DNA from: an uncultured Planctomycetaceae bacterium
GTDB taxonomy: Bacteria > Planctomycetota > Planctomycetia > Planctomycetales > Planctomycetaceae
NCBI GenBank assembly: GCA_937916515.1
Contig: CALFSX010000063.1
Location: forward strand, 62,001-126,000
Reading direction: 5' to 3'
DNA length: 64,000 nucleotides
The notes under the pieces: model-generated
The model's input: only the letters and a program-made list of their open reading frames with translations
Databases searched by the model: none
What the model was told of the DNA's origin: nothing
Made by a program: the position numbers and the translations under genes
Shown here: piece by piece, positions 40,438-49,102 of the stretch
Layout: the number at the start of each line of letters is the position of its first letter
How positions within the stretch are numbered: position 1 is the first letter of the stretch

Positions 40438-42666
40438 TTAAGACGTCGCGATTCTTCGCAGATTCGGACAGGTTTCGTCTCGACTGGAAAACCACTCCCG
40501 GATCCAATTTCGAATCGTTGCCGTCGATTTGCTCAGCCGCTGAGCGATCTCAACCAGCGGAGTGCCTTCACGTGCTGCTGCGACGACCTCCTCAATCCAT
40601 TGCTGCCGACGCGACTCCACTGTTGGGTTCGGCAAGCCGTGTTGCTGGCACCAGTACTCCACTGCGTGCATGGCTGTGATATCGCAGATACCTAACGCCT
40701 TTCCAATGGACCGCAGTGACTTGCCCTCCTTCCATTGTGCGAACGCCTCTTCAGATCGGCGAACATAGACGCAATCCTCGGAAGGACCATGCTGATGGCG
40801 TGCCGCACGACCGTCCGGCAACTCCAAACCTTCGGCTGCGTAGAGTTTCCTCAGAACTTTGGTCACTCGGTTTCGATGCCAGCCCAGAGCGGTTGCAATA
40901 TCTTTAACCGGGATGTGCTCCCGGTACATTCGCAATGCAACTTGCTCCTTGGGTTCATCCAGCGATGCTTCCTTCACCTGGATTGAAAGCCCAGTCGGCG
41001 CAGAATCCGTATTGAATCCAAGGCCGGCAAGGATGGACTGTGCGGCGTCAACATGGACGTCCAATTGTAGCCATCCGCGTTGAGCCTTCCGTTCACCACA
41101 TTGGCTCACCACGATCTCACCACCAGTCATTTGTCGCAACAAGTCCATAACTTCGGCTTGCGACTCTTCGTCGTCGCTGCTGGCCGCCGACTGCAGTATC
41201 ACGCTGAGCGACGCAACATGCTCACGCAACTCGTCAATCGACGGAAGCTCCGGGACAGCACTGGCCTGTTGTTCGAAGCGTGCGATCTCTTTCTGCACAG
41301 TCGCACGCTGCGATCGAAGTTCGGCTAACTGCCGACGGTTTTCCTCGAAGTCATCTTCAGTCTCACCAGGAGATTCCAGAACGAACTTGATGTGTCGTCC
41401 AAGCTTCTCATTCTGCCGCTGAAGCTCCTGCAACTGTGCTGGGTCCGGTTGCTGAGATTGTTCAATGATCTGCCTTGCCGTTTCAATGACTTCATTCAGA
41501 AACGTATCATCGCTGAGAAGAAGTTTCGAAACCTCCTGACAAAGTAACTTCAGTGCCAGTTGTCTCGGCAGCATCGAAAACAGGTAAGGCTGCGACGCCT
41601 CGCGACACTGCTTGCAAACCATGTGGTGACCATGCGGTCCACCGACGTAGAGTCGCTGACCATGCTTTTTGCACTTTAGCATGCCGTTGAGAATCCGTGG
41701 TCTGGTCTTTCGCTCACCGTCGGTAGCATTACGCCCAGCATTGTCAGCCAACTTCGCGAGCTTTTCCTGAGCCTCAGCCCATAAGACCGCGTCGATGATC
41801 CGAAGTTCCTCCACGATGACTTCCCGAAGCGGTTGCTCACGAGGTACTTGCGTCTGATAGCCCTTCTTGTTCAGCCAAACCGCTTTGGTCCTGCCGTAAC
41901 TCCAGTCGCCGACGTACCGCGGATTCTCCAGAATCTTACGAACTGCCAAACGTGTCCACCGCCCTGAACGGCAACGCGGTGGCAGTGGTGCATTCATCTG
42001 GTTTAGCCGCTGCACGATCTTGCGAATCGACAGCCCGCCTTTCACGAGCCATTCGAAAATTTTCTGAACCCACATCGAGTTCACTGGATCAACAATGAGC
42101 CGTCGGGCCGGTCGCCCAAGCTTCGTTGTTTGCCCTTCTATTTCCTCGCCGGCGTAGCCGAACGAGACTGTCCCGAAGACTCGACGCTGAAGCAATAAGC
42201 CTTCGTGAGCTGCGTTGACGTGCTTACCGATCGCTTGAACAAGAAATTCGTCGATCATGGCATTGAGCTGAAGTCGCTGCCTCCATGCTTCGCTGTCTGC
42301 CGTATCGATGCCAGACTGTACGAAAACGCAGCGTTTTCCTGCTTCAACGATTTCTTCCTCAACGAACTGTAGTGACTGATACATCTTGCGATACAGTCGG
42401 TTCGTCGTGAACACAACAACAATGTCGACTTCATCCGCTTCAATCGCCTTGCGGAGCTTCTTCAGCCCCTTGCGGCGAGAACTCTTGCCCGTGACGGCTT
42501 CGTCGGTGAAGACGATCTTCACATCGTACCCATGACGTTCCGCCCATTCGCGGCAGACCCGAACCTGATCTTCAATGGAGTGCTGGAAACGACTGCTATA
42601 GCGAGCATAGATCACCACACGTTTACCATTCGCACGAAGCTGCTTCCAAGGGGCAACTTGAGGCAT
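40438..42666 (-). CDS. Large serine recombinase/integrase
   Basis: A 742-residue site-specific recombinase. The ATG at 42666 follows GGAG at a good distance. The N-terminal resolvase domain (about 15-160) has VVIYARYSSRFQHSIEDQ with the catalytic serine most likely Ser24, and VVFTTNRLYRKMYQSL. A recombinase domain follows (about 180-300, with FGTVSFGYAGEE and LENPRYVGDWSYGR). Next comes a zinc ribbon (CKKHGQRLYVGG then CKQC), a long coiled coil (about 395-500), and an unusual C-terminus with at least two or three helix-turn-helix-like segments (VKDIATALGWHRNRVTKVL, LRSIGKALGICDITAMHAVE, LVEIAQRLSKSTATIRNWI). Such enzymes integrate elements without a transposase. It most likely mobilised the cassette to its left. 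Confidence 0.92.
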   Translation of the reverse strand: MPQVAPWKQLRANGKRVVIYARYSSRFQHSIEDQVRVCREWAERHGYDVKIVFTDEAVTGKSSRRKGLKKLRKAIEADEVDIVVVFTTNRLYRKMYQSLQFVEEEIVEAGKRCVFVQSGIDTADSEAWRQRLQLNAMIDEFLVQAIGKHVNAAHEGLLLQRRVFGTVSFGYAGEEIEGQTTKLGRPARRLIVDPVNSMWVQKIFEWLVKGGLSIRKIVQRLNQMNAPLPPRCRSGRWTRLAVRKILENPRYVGDWSYGRTKAVWLNKKGYQTQVPREQPLREVIVEELRIIDAVLWAEAQEKLAKLADNAGRNATDGERKTRPRILNGMLKCKKHGQRLYVGGPHGHHMVCKQCREASQPYLFSMLPRQLALKLLCQEVSKLLLSDDTFLNEVIETARQIIEQSQQPDPAQLQELQRQNEKLGRHIKFVLESPGETEDDFEENRRQLAELRSQRATVQKEIARFEQQASAVPELPSIDELREHVASLSVILQSAASSDDEESQAEVMDLLRQMTGGEIVVSQCGERKAQRGWLQLDVHVDAAQSILAGLGFNTDSAPTGLSIQVKEASLDEPKEQVALRMYREHIPVKDIATALGWHRNRVTKVLRKLYAAEGLELPDGRAARHQHGPSEDCVYVRRSEEAFAQWKEGKSLRSIGKALGICDITAMHAVEYWCQQHGLPNPTVESRRQQWIEEVVAAAREGTPLVEIAQRLSKSTATIRNWIREWFSSRDETCPNLRRIATS

Positions 42667-42850
42667 GATTAAAACTCCAAATACTCCGGAGTCTTTGAGA
42701 CAGGTTCGGGCGTTTGTCACAGTGTGACAAAAAGGTTGACCACTCGTGAATATTCATGACCAATGCTGACAATTCATGACAGACCACAAACCCTTGCACC
42801 GCTTAGGCTTAGCGCCATAACACGGGTAGAGACCTGAGGTTACGAAAAGG

Positions 42851-42880
42851 GCGAATTAGAATCCCCCTCTCTCCGCTAAC
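42851..42880 (+). other. tRNA-Ser 3'-end-like fragment (candidate attachment site)
   Basis: The bases TTAGAATCCCCCTCTCTCC followed by GCTA look like the T-loop, T-stem and acceptor 3' strand of a serine tRNA, which often ends GAATCCCCCTCTCTCCGCCA. The T-loop has one change (TTAGAAT for TTCGAAT), the last bases are CTA rather than CCA, and no GGAGAG-type 5' half is present upstream, so this is not a working tRNA. A fragment like this beside a recombinase gene is what remains at one end of an element inserted at a tRNA 3' end. A strong terminator follows 7 bases later, consistent with the end of a former RNA gene. Confidence 0.4.
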
Positions 42881-42886
42881 AAATTG

Positions 42887-42933
42887 ACGTCCTCATAAGT
42901 GCTGACTATGTCAGGGTTTATGAGGACGTTTTT
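42887..42933 (+). terminator. Strong intrinsic terminator
   Basis: ACGTCCTCATAA (42887-42898) and TTATGAGGACGT (42918-42929) pair perfectly over 12 bp. Inside the loop CTGAC and GTCAG add a second short stem. The hairpin is followed by TTTTT. It points right (plus strand), although the nearest complete plus-strand gene lies far upstream, so it most likely terminated the RNA gene whose 3' fragment lies just before it. Confidence 0.85.
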
Positions 42934-43021
42934 CGTTGGTCGCGGTCAACGACAGCTGGAGATGTGGTGAATTTGGCAGCACACGTTCGTTGGCTTAGGA
43001 CGCACCGCGTTGTTGTAAACC

Positions 43022-43110
43022 CATAAGGGCTTCGCCCTTGCCCCGGTGGCGTGGTGTGCGGAAAGACGTAGAACGTTCGTACCGCCGAGCTGCTCCGTTG
43101 TCGTTATGAA
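43022..43110 (+). repeat. Dispersed hairpin repeat, copy in the 42.9-43.2 kb gap
   Basis: The gap between the recombinase and the beta-propeller gene contains, besides the terminator, one copy of the window's main dispersed repeat. Landmarks in order are AAGGGCTTCGCCCTTG (a 7-bp hairpin), CGGTGGCGTGG, GGAAAGACGT, CCGCCGAGC and CTCCGTTGTCG. The same series occurs near 46.5, 50.6, 54.0 and 61.2 kb. Nothing else is recognised in 42721-43175. Confidence 0.75.
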
Positions 43111-43175
43111 ACGTTGACTTAATCTGAACCAGTTTGGCTCGATAAGAAGTTTAACCCCGAGCTACGTTCACTCAA

Positions 43176-44525
43176 TTACTTTGTGTTGCGTATGCAATAA
43201 AGTCGAGCTGACGTGCGAATGAGCAGTCGGTCGCCAGCGATTGCAGGCGTTGCCATGGCCATGTCGTCTTCGGCCAGCGTGTTCTTGTGCAGGATCGAAA
43301 ATTCGTCCGCCGAATCGATCACGTACGTAACGCCGTCTTCGTTCAGGCAGAAGATCTTCCCGCCGTAGCCCCATGGTGATGTTGTGAATGCTCGACCTTG
43401 TGGAATCCGTTGCTTTTCGCAAATTGGGTCACCCGTTGTTGGATTGTATGATGCGATAAATCCAAAGTCGTACAGCACCCAAAGTCGATCGTCGTAGATC
43501 AATGTTGATGGGTTGTACGGGGCTGCCATTTTCTGGCACCAGGCAATGGCAGCGTTTGATGTTTCGTCTTTCTGTAAACTGATATCTCCAGCAGCACCGG
43601 GCATGATTGCATATATCGGGCGACTCTTCTTATCACCGACATAGCCGGACGAAATATACAGCAGTCCGTTATGTTCAAAGGGCGTGGCAATTGTGATGGA
43701 AGACATTCCCTGTAGATGCCATAGCAGTTGGCCGTTCAAGTCGTAAGATCGAACCTGGCCGGTTCCGGGAGTGACGATTTCGACACGGCTTGAATTCTTC
43801 CAAATGAAAGGCGTCGACCAGTTACTTTTTTCGTCACGAGCTGTTCGCCAGACTTCGTTTCCATTCGTGCTGTCCAGCGCCAGCAGGTAAGAATCGTCAT
43901 CGTTGTCGTTTACCAAGTACAAACGCCCATCGTGCAATACAGGCGACGATGCTGTGCCCCAGCCGTTGCGAATGTTTTGCGGCTTAAGACGTTTCTCCCA
44001 CAACTGTTCGCCAGCGAAGTCGAAGCAGAAGACTCCCAGGTTGCCAAAATAGACGTACAATCGTTCGCCATCAGTGACCGGTGTTTCTGACGCAAAGCTG
44101 CTTTTCAGGTGAATCGCCGTCTGAGGCTGACCTTCATGGACCAGTTTGTTCCAGAGAACCTTGCCGGTTAACAGGTCAAGGCAGATCACTCGCCACTGAT
44201 GAATGTCCTGCGGCGGCTTGGGACGATCTCCTCCAAAGTACAGACCCTTTTGCGGTTCTTCGGATTGGCCCTGATTCACCACTGTTGTGACAAAGACCTT
44301 GTTGCCCCAAACAATCGGTGACGACCAGCCTCGACCGTCCAGGTCCGTTTTCCATTCGACGTTTTCAGTCGCTGACCAGACAGTCGGCAGTCCCTCGTTT
44401 TGGGATATGCCTCGAGCATCTTCGCCTCGGAATGCTGGCCAGTTTGTTTCCGCAGCAGCTGCGCAGTTGTCGAATGCAAATGCTATTAACAGCAGCAATG
44501 CTGAAAGTTTCATGAAGTGAAACAT
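43176..44525 (-). CDS. Exported PQQ-like beta-propeller protein
   Basis: A 449-residue exported protein. The ATG at 44525 has GGAAAG upstream and gives a signal peptide (LLLLIAFAFDNCAAAAETN, about 8-26). The mature part opens WPAFRGEDARGISQNEGLPT, the typical start of planctomycete outer-membrane-type PQQ-like propellers. Further blades follow with GWSSPIVWGNKVFVTTVV, WRVICLDLLTGKVLWNKLVH and LYLVNDNDDDSYLLALDSTN. No PQQ-ligating tryptophan ring or calcium site is obvious, so it may be a structural or scaffold propeller rather than a dehydrogenase. It stands alone between repeat-rich gaps. Confidence 0.82.
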   Translation of the reverse strand: MFHFMKLSALLLLIAFAFDNCAAAAETNWPAFRGEDARGISQNEGLPTVWSATENVEWKTDLDGRGWSSPIVWGNKVFVTTVVNQGQSEEPQKGLYFGGDRPKPPQDIHQWRVICLDLLTGKVLWNKLVHEGQPQTAIHLKSSFASETPVTDGERLYVYFGNLGVFCFDFAGEQLWEKRLKPQNIRNGWGTASSPVLHDGRLYLVNDNDDDSYLLALDSTNGNEVWRTARDEKSNWSTPFIWKNSSRVEIVTPGTGQVRSYDLNGQLLWHLQGMSSITIATPFEHNGLLYISSGYVGDKKSRPIYAIMPGAAGDISLQKDETSNAAIAWCQKMAAPYNPSTLIYDDRLWVLYDFGFIASYNPTTGDPICEKQRIPQGRAFTTSPWGYGGKIFCLNEDGVTYVIDSADEFSILHKNTLAEDDMAMATPAIAGDRLLIRTSARLYCIRNTK

Positions 44526-44776
44526 AGTTTTCTTTCCAGGTCTTTGGCTGAGGTCCGATTTCAATCGCATGGTAACCATGAAACCGGCATTAGAAAACGA
44601 GCTGGCAAAATTGCTGGTTAAAGTTCGTTTTTGCAAAGTGAAGGATTATTAACCAATGAAAGCCGCCCTTCTTTCGGAAACGCGGCGGACTGTGGAGCTA
44701 TGCGACTGTTTCCGGCCTGTTATGCTATTCGAAAGTGTTCTGGGTGCAGTTTACAAAACTGGAAAAAGGCGAGTCG

Positions 44777-45643
44777 ATGATGAATCAGCATTGGATGTCG
44801 TGTCTCGTTTGTGCGGCGATGTTTACGAATACATCGATGGCACAGGACGTGAAGATCTCACCGGACGTTGTTTATGGTCATAAGCTTGGGCTGGCAATGA
44901 CGTGCGACGTGTTTACGCCAGAAACTGATGCCAACGGAGCGGCTGTGCTGTTTATGGTGAGCGGCGGTTGGTATTCCAACTGGACTCCACCGGAACAGAC
45001 TCAGCATCTTTTCAGGCCGTTGACCGACAAAGGATTTACGGTTTTCGCAGTTCGCCACGGCAGCAGTCCAAAGTTTTCCATCGCCGAAGCTGTTGCGGAC
45101 GTGCGACGCAGTGTGCGTTTTATTCGCCTGAATGCGGAGCGATTCCAGATCGACCCGAATCGTATTGGTGTATTCGGAATGAGTGCCGGCGGTCACCTGT
45201 CTTTAATGTTGGGAACGGCATCTGACGAAGGCAATTCCACTGCGAAAGATCCTGTCGACAAAGTCAGTGATCGCGTTCAGGCGGTTGTGGCTTATGTTGC
45301 TCCAACCGATCTTCGAGTTGCCGCGCAGGACGCTCCCAATCGACTGCCGGCTTACGCCCAGTTTCCGGCGTTGGAGATCGACCAGAAGACGGCTGCCGTC
45401 GATTCGCCGTTGCTGTACGTTACATCCGATGACGCTCCCACATTGTTGCTGGCTGGAGTGAAAGATGAATTGGTTCCGATCTTTCACAGCCGGAATATTC
45501 AGAAAGCATTCGAAGAAGCGAAGGTGACCAGCAAGTTGATAGAATACCCGGAAGCAGGTCATGGTTTCGCGGGCGACGACCAGCGGAAATCCACGGAAGC
45601 CATGGTTGCCTGGTTTGTAGAACACCTGGCTGCCCGGGATTAA
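44777..45643 (+). CDS. Secreted alpha/beta hydrolase (esterase/lipase family)
   Basis: A 288-residue exported enzyme. The ATG at 44777 has AAAAAGGCGAG upstream; two ATGs are adjacent. Residues 1-22 form a signal peptide ending TSMAQ. The hydrolase core has VSGGWYSN where HGGGW is usual (oxyanion loop, so slightly atypical), the nucleophile elbow GMSAGG at about residue 140, an Asp in LAGVKDELVP, and the catalytic His in EYPEAGHGF. This is the BD-FAE/hormone-sensitive-lipase-like esterase pattern. The substrate is unknown. It is divergent from the beta-propeller gene with about 250 bp between them. Confidence 0.82.
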   Translation: MMNQHWMSCLVCAAMFTNTSMAQDVKISPDVVYGHKLGLAMTCDVFTPETDANGAAVLFMVSGGWYSNWTPPEQTQHLFRPLTDKGFTVFAVRHGSSPKFSIAEAVADVRRSVRFIRLNAERFQIDPNRIGVFGMSAGGHLSLMLGTASDEGNSTAKDPVDKVSDRVQAVVAYVAPTDLRVAAQDAPNRLPAYAQFPALEIDQKTAAVDSPLLYVTSDDAPTLLLAGVKDELVPIFHSRNIQKAFEEAKVTSKLIEYPEAGHGFAGDDQRKSTEAMVAWFVEHLAARD

Positions 45644-45793
45644 GCAGGCTGGCAAACCAGCGTACCCAATGCAATGATCCGTGATCAGAGATGCTGGCCT
45701 CAAGAAGACGGAAGGGCAGGTTGCTTCTTGCGGCGTTCAATGCCCGACTGAATTAAAATTGTCAGCGTCACAATTGACTGATAGAATTCGCAT

Positions 45794-45991
45794 ATGATCA
45801 ATCGCAAGGGCCTAAAAACGTATTCGACTTTTGCTGAAGCTGAGGCTGCGGATCGGCAGGAGCGTTGGTCGATGACGATCGAAGAGCGTTTGCTGGCACT
45901 CGAACAGTTACGGAGTTACCAATATCCTGATGGAGAATCTGCCCCAAGACTTCAAAGAATTTTTGAATCTATTCAATCTCCACGAAGTTGA
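45794..45991 (+). CDS. Small partner protein of a nucleotidyltransferase module
   Basis: A 65-residue protein. It overlaps the start of the nucleotidyltransferase-type gene (45930) by 62 bp. Residues KGLKTYSTFAEAEAADRQE and MTIEERLLALEQLRSY followed by APRLQRIF match the pattern of small proteins encoded immediately before DUF6036/AbiEii-like nucleotidyltransferases in planctomycetes. Such pairs resemble toxin-antitoxin modules, though which partner is which has not been settled here. Its own frame is intact while its partner's is not. Confidence 0.6.
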   Translation: MINRKGLKTYSTFAEAEAADRQERWSMTIEERLLALEQLRSYQYPDGESAPRLQRIFESIQSPRS

Positions 45992-46379
45992 CTACTTGCT
46001 GGTTGGCGGATACGCCGTCGCGATTCACGGGTACCCACGCTATACCGGTGATATTGATCTTTGGGTGGCGGTCTCGGATGAAAACGCTGAGAAGATCGTT
46101 ACCGCCTAAAAAACGTTTGGGTTTGGTTTACCTGAGCTGACAAAAAAACTCTTTCTTGGCGAGAATGGTATGACTCGTTTAGGTCGTGAGCCGGTGAAGA
46201 TTGAGATCCTGAATCGGGTCTCGGGTGTAGATTTTGCAAGCGCCAAGCGACGTTCAATACAAGTAGAATTCGGTGGAGTTGTCATCCCAGTAATTTGTCT
46301 GGCTGATCTTCGGAAAAATAAAGCCGCCAGTGGGCGAGCAAAAGATCTTGCCGACTTGGAAAACCTTCCATTGAATTAG
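45930..46379 (+). pseudogene. Nucleotidyltransferase (AbiEii/DUF6036-like) with an in-frame nonsense codon
   Basis: From the ATG at 45930 the frame reads FKEFLNLFNLHEVDYLLVGG, then GYPRYTGDIDLWVAV, with the paired-Asp nucleotidyltransferase motif GDIDLW. Codon 60 is TAA (46107-46109). The same frame then continues without any shift to 46379 (TFGFGLPELTKKLFLGENGM, RLGREPVKIEILNRVSG, KASGRAKDLADLENL). A full protein would be about 149 residues, the normal size. A single base change, for example TTA to TAA, explains the break, so this is a recent pseudogene or a sequencing error. A short downstream product from the ATG at 46170 would lack the active site. Confidence 0.75.
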
Positions 46380-46454
46380 CACCTTGATAGAAATAAGGAA
46401 ACGGCAAGCCGTCTCTGATGTTTCGCTTGATTACTGATATGATGAGGGCACGCA

Positions 46455-46561
46455 CGATGCGGATGTTGGTCGTAGCGACAACGGAGCGACTCGGCGATTC
46501 GAACGTCCCATGTCTTCCAGCCAACCACGCCTCTGGGGCAAGGGTGAAACCGTTGTGAGGG
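46455..46561 (-). repeat. Dispersed hairpin repeat, inverted copy with decayed hairpin
   Basis: Read on the minus strand, the landmarks CCTTGCCCCAGAGGCGTGG, TTGGCTGGAAGACATGG, ATCGCCGAG and CGCTCCGTTGTCGCTACGA match the copies at 50.5 and 61.1 kb in order. The 5' hairpin has decayed on its outer arm (GTTTCACCCTT). It sits upstream of the DUF1549 gene with about 40 bp to spare. Confidence 0.7.
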
Positions 46562-46602
46562 CGTAGATCTGTCCTTCTCTTTTCAGGCGAACGTGTGAAT
46601 TC

Positions 46603-49065
46603 ATGGTCAATCAAACGTTTTGGCTGAGCTTCGTGCTTCTGATAGGTTTGTCTGCAATGGCAGATGAAGCGGCGCGTTCCGAAGATTTGTCGGCGCAGAA
46701 TGTGCAGTTCTTCGAAGCGAAGATCCGGCCGGTGCTGGTCAAGCACTGTTATGATTGCCATGCCGGGGCGAAGTCAGAAGGCGGGCTTCGCGTTGATCTG
46801 CAATCGGCGATTCGTCGTGGCGGCGACCGCGGCCCAGCCGTTGTGCCGCACAAGCCGGAAGCCAGCGTCTTGCTGACAGCGATCTCGCACACCGACGCGG
46901 ATCTGCAAATGCCGACGAAGGGACCAAAGCTGCCGGACGACGTTATCGCTGACTTTCGCAAGTGGATTGAAATGGGAGCCCCGGATCCTCGCACAAGCGA
47001 CATTGCCAACAATGATGTTGCATGGGATGGAATCGAAGCAGCAAAGAATCACTGGGCCTACCACACGCCAGTTGCGTCTGCCGCGCCGATGGTTGCTGAT
47101 GACAAATGGTCGCGGACTGATATCGATCGATTCGTATTGGCAAAGCTTGTCGATCACGATCTGTCTCCATGCGTTGACGCAGATCCGCGAACTTTGCTGC
47201 GGCGTTTGCACTTTGACCTGATCGGATTGCCGCCTTCGCCCGCTGACATCGACCAGTTTCTGGCAGCGAACGACAAGCATGGTCTGGACGCGGCTGTTGC
47301 ACAGGTGGCCGACCAACTTCTGGCGTCGCCGCAGTTTGGAGAACGTTGGGGGCGTCATTGGCTGGACGTCGCTCGCTTTGGTGAATCCAGTGGCGGTGAA
47401 TCGAATGTCTCCTTCCCGTATGCGTGGCGTTATCGCGACTATGTGATCGATGCGGTGAATGCTGACATTGCCTACGACCGATTTCTTACCGAACAGATTG
47501 CTGGAGACCTGCTGCCTTACGAAGACGATGCCGAACGAGCTCGCCTGCTGACCGCGACTGGTTTTCTGGCGGTCGGCACGAAAAACCTGGGAGAGAACAA
47601 CGATAAAAAGTTCAAGTCGGATCTTGTCGACGAACAGATTGATTCACTGACGCGAGCTGTCATGGGAAGTTCCGTCGCTTGTGCTCGCTGCCATCATCAC
47701 AAGTTTGATCCGTTTTCGATGGAAGATTACTACGGCCTTGCCGGAATCTTTGCCAGCACCAATACCTACTTCGGTACGTTTACATCGCCTGCCAATAATC
47801 GAGGGGGCCATCCATTGCCTATTCCTCGTGTGGCAGGGCAGCAGATCTTTCACGATTCGTTGTCAACAAAGCAACATCAGCAGCTAAAGGTCAGGCAGGC
47901 TGAACTGGCCGTTGTTCGTGATGAAATTCAGACGGCTCAGAAGGCGGCCTTCAGCGGGAAAACTCCGGAAAAGACGTTCACACTTCGTGAAGTGCTGGCC
48001 AATATCTGGCAGCTTGGGCCGGTGGAAGGCAAGCTGGAAACTTTGGACGATCAAGGGCAGGCCCTGCCGCTGGCGATGGGGGTTTTAGACGACAAAGTGG
48101 TGGACGTGCCTCTGTTGGCTCGCGGTGAAATCGGCAGGGAAGGTGCGATTGTTCCGCGAGCATTCCCGGCCGCGATTCAGTTAACTGCAACGCCAACAAT
48201 TCCGGCAAACAGCAGTGGCCGGCTGGAACTTGCGGAATGGCTGACCAGCAGGGACCATCCGCTGACCAGTCGAGTTTTCGTGAATCGCGTGTGGAAACAT
48301 CTGTTCGGGCGCGGTCTTGTAGCAACGGTCGATAACTTTGGCACCAGTGGCGAGAGTCCCAGCCATCCAGAACTTCTGGACACTCTGGAGGTGCGATTTG
48401 TAAATGACGGCTGGTCCTTGAAGTCGCTTGTTCGATCGATGGTGCTGTCGAGAACCTATCGGCAGGCATCAACCTGGGATTCTGCCGCGTTTCAGGCCGA
48501 TCCCGATAACGTGTGGCTGTGGCGAATGCCTAAGCAGCGATTGGAAGCGGAAGCGATTCGAGACGCGATGCTGACGGTTTCCGGTGAGTTGGATCCGCGG
48601 CGTCCCGGTGGATCTCACGTGGCCACAATGATTGGCGACCGTCCGATTTCGCTGATTGGACTCGACAAAAAACTGCCCAAAGATCTGGACGGTGTCTTGT
48701 ATCGATCTGTCTATTTGCCGGTGATTCGAGATCGTTTGCCGGATGTTTTGAGCCTGTTCGATTTTGCGGAACCGAGTCTTGTAACGGGTGAACGTGACAC
48801 AACCAACGTTCCCGTGCAATCGCTGTATCTGATGAACAGTGCGTTCGTGCAGAATCGAGCCAGGTCGCTGGCGGAGCGTCTTGATGGTGAAACGAAAACG
48901 AAAACCGAGTTTGTGCGTCACTGTTTTGTTTTGTGCGTTGCCAGAGAACCGGATTCAGAAGAGCTGGAACGTGCGTTGACGTTTCTGGATTCGGACGATG
49001 TTCTGGCAAAGTTTAGTTTCTGCCAGGCAATGTTGTGCACGGCGGAATTTCGAAATCTGGATTGA
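46603..49065 (+). CDS. Planctomycete cytochrome c / DUF1549 / DUF1553 protein
   Basis: An 820-residue exported protein with the standard three-part layout. Residues 1-25 are a signal peptide. Residues about 30-130 are the planctomycete cytochrome c domain with the heme site CYDCH (Cys49, Cys52, His53) and the MPTKGPKL segment, possibly carrying the axial Met. DUF1549 follows (about 165-400): RTDIDRFVLAKL, GERWGRHWLDVARFGESSGG and CARCHHHKFDP, a second CxxCH. DUF1553 is at the C-terminus (about 530-800): LAEWLTSRDHPLTSRVFVNR, HLFGRGLVATVDNFG, TNVPVQSLYLMNS. These proteins are almost always followed by a DUF1501 gene, as here; their biochemical role is unknown. Confidence 0.93.
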   Translation: MVNQTFWLSFVLLIGLSAMADEAARSEDLSAQNVQFFEAKIRPVLVKHCYDCHAGAKSEGGLRVDLQSAIRRGGDRGPAVVPHKPEASVLLTAISHTDADLQMPTKGPKLPDDVIADFRKWIEMGAPDPRTSDIANNDVAWDGIEAAKNHWAYHTPVASAAPMVADDKWSRTDIDRFVLAKLVDHDLSPCVDADPRTLLRRLHFDLIGLPPSPADIDQFLAANDKHGLDAAVAQVADQLLASPQFGERWGRHWLDVARFGESSGGESNVSFPYAWRYRDYVIDAVNADIAYDRFLTEQIAGDLLPYEDDAERARLLTATGFLAVGTKNLGENNDKKFKSDLVDEQIDSLTRAVMGSSVACARCHHHKFDPFSMEDYYGLAGIFASTNTYFGTFTSPANNRGGHPLPIPRVAGQQIFHDSLSTKQHQQLKVRQAELAVVRDEIQTAQKAAFSGKTPEKTFTLREVLANIWQLGPVEGKLETLDDQGQALPLAMGVLDDKVVDVPLLARGEIGREGAIVPRAFPAAIQLTATPTIPANSSGRLELAEWLTSRDHPLTSRVFVNRVWKHLFGRGLVATVDNFGTSGESPSHPELLDTLEVRFVNDGWSLKSLVRSMVLSRTYRQASTWDSAAFQADPDNVWLWRMPKQRLEAEAIRDAMLTVSGELDPRRPGGSHVATMIGDRPISLIGLDKKLPKDLDGVLYRSVYLPVIRDRLPDVLSLFDFAEPSLVTGERDTTNVPVQSLYLMNSAFVQNRARSLAERLDGETKTKTEFVRHCFVLCVAREPDSEELERALTFLDSDDVLAKFSFCQAMLCTAEFRNLD

Positions 49066-49102
49066 GTGACAAGTTCTGCGAAGTCTATTGGAGTTCATTT
49101 CT

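Noticed and set aside
42780-42880. Complete tRNA or tmRNA gene before the terminator
   Set aside because: Only a 3' T-arm/acceptor-like piece is present. No 5' strand complementary to TCTCTCC and no anticodon arm could be found upstream.
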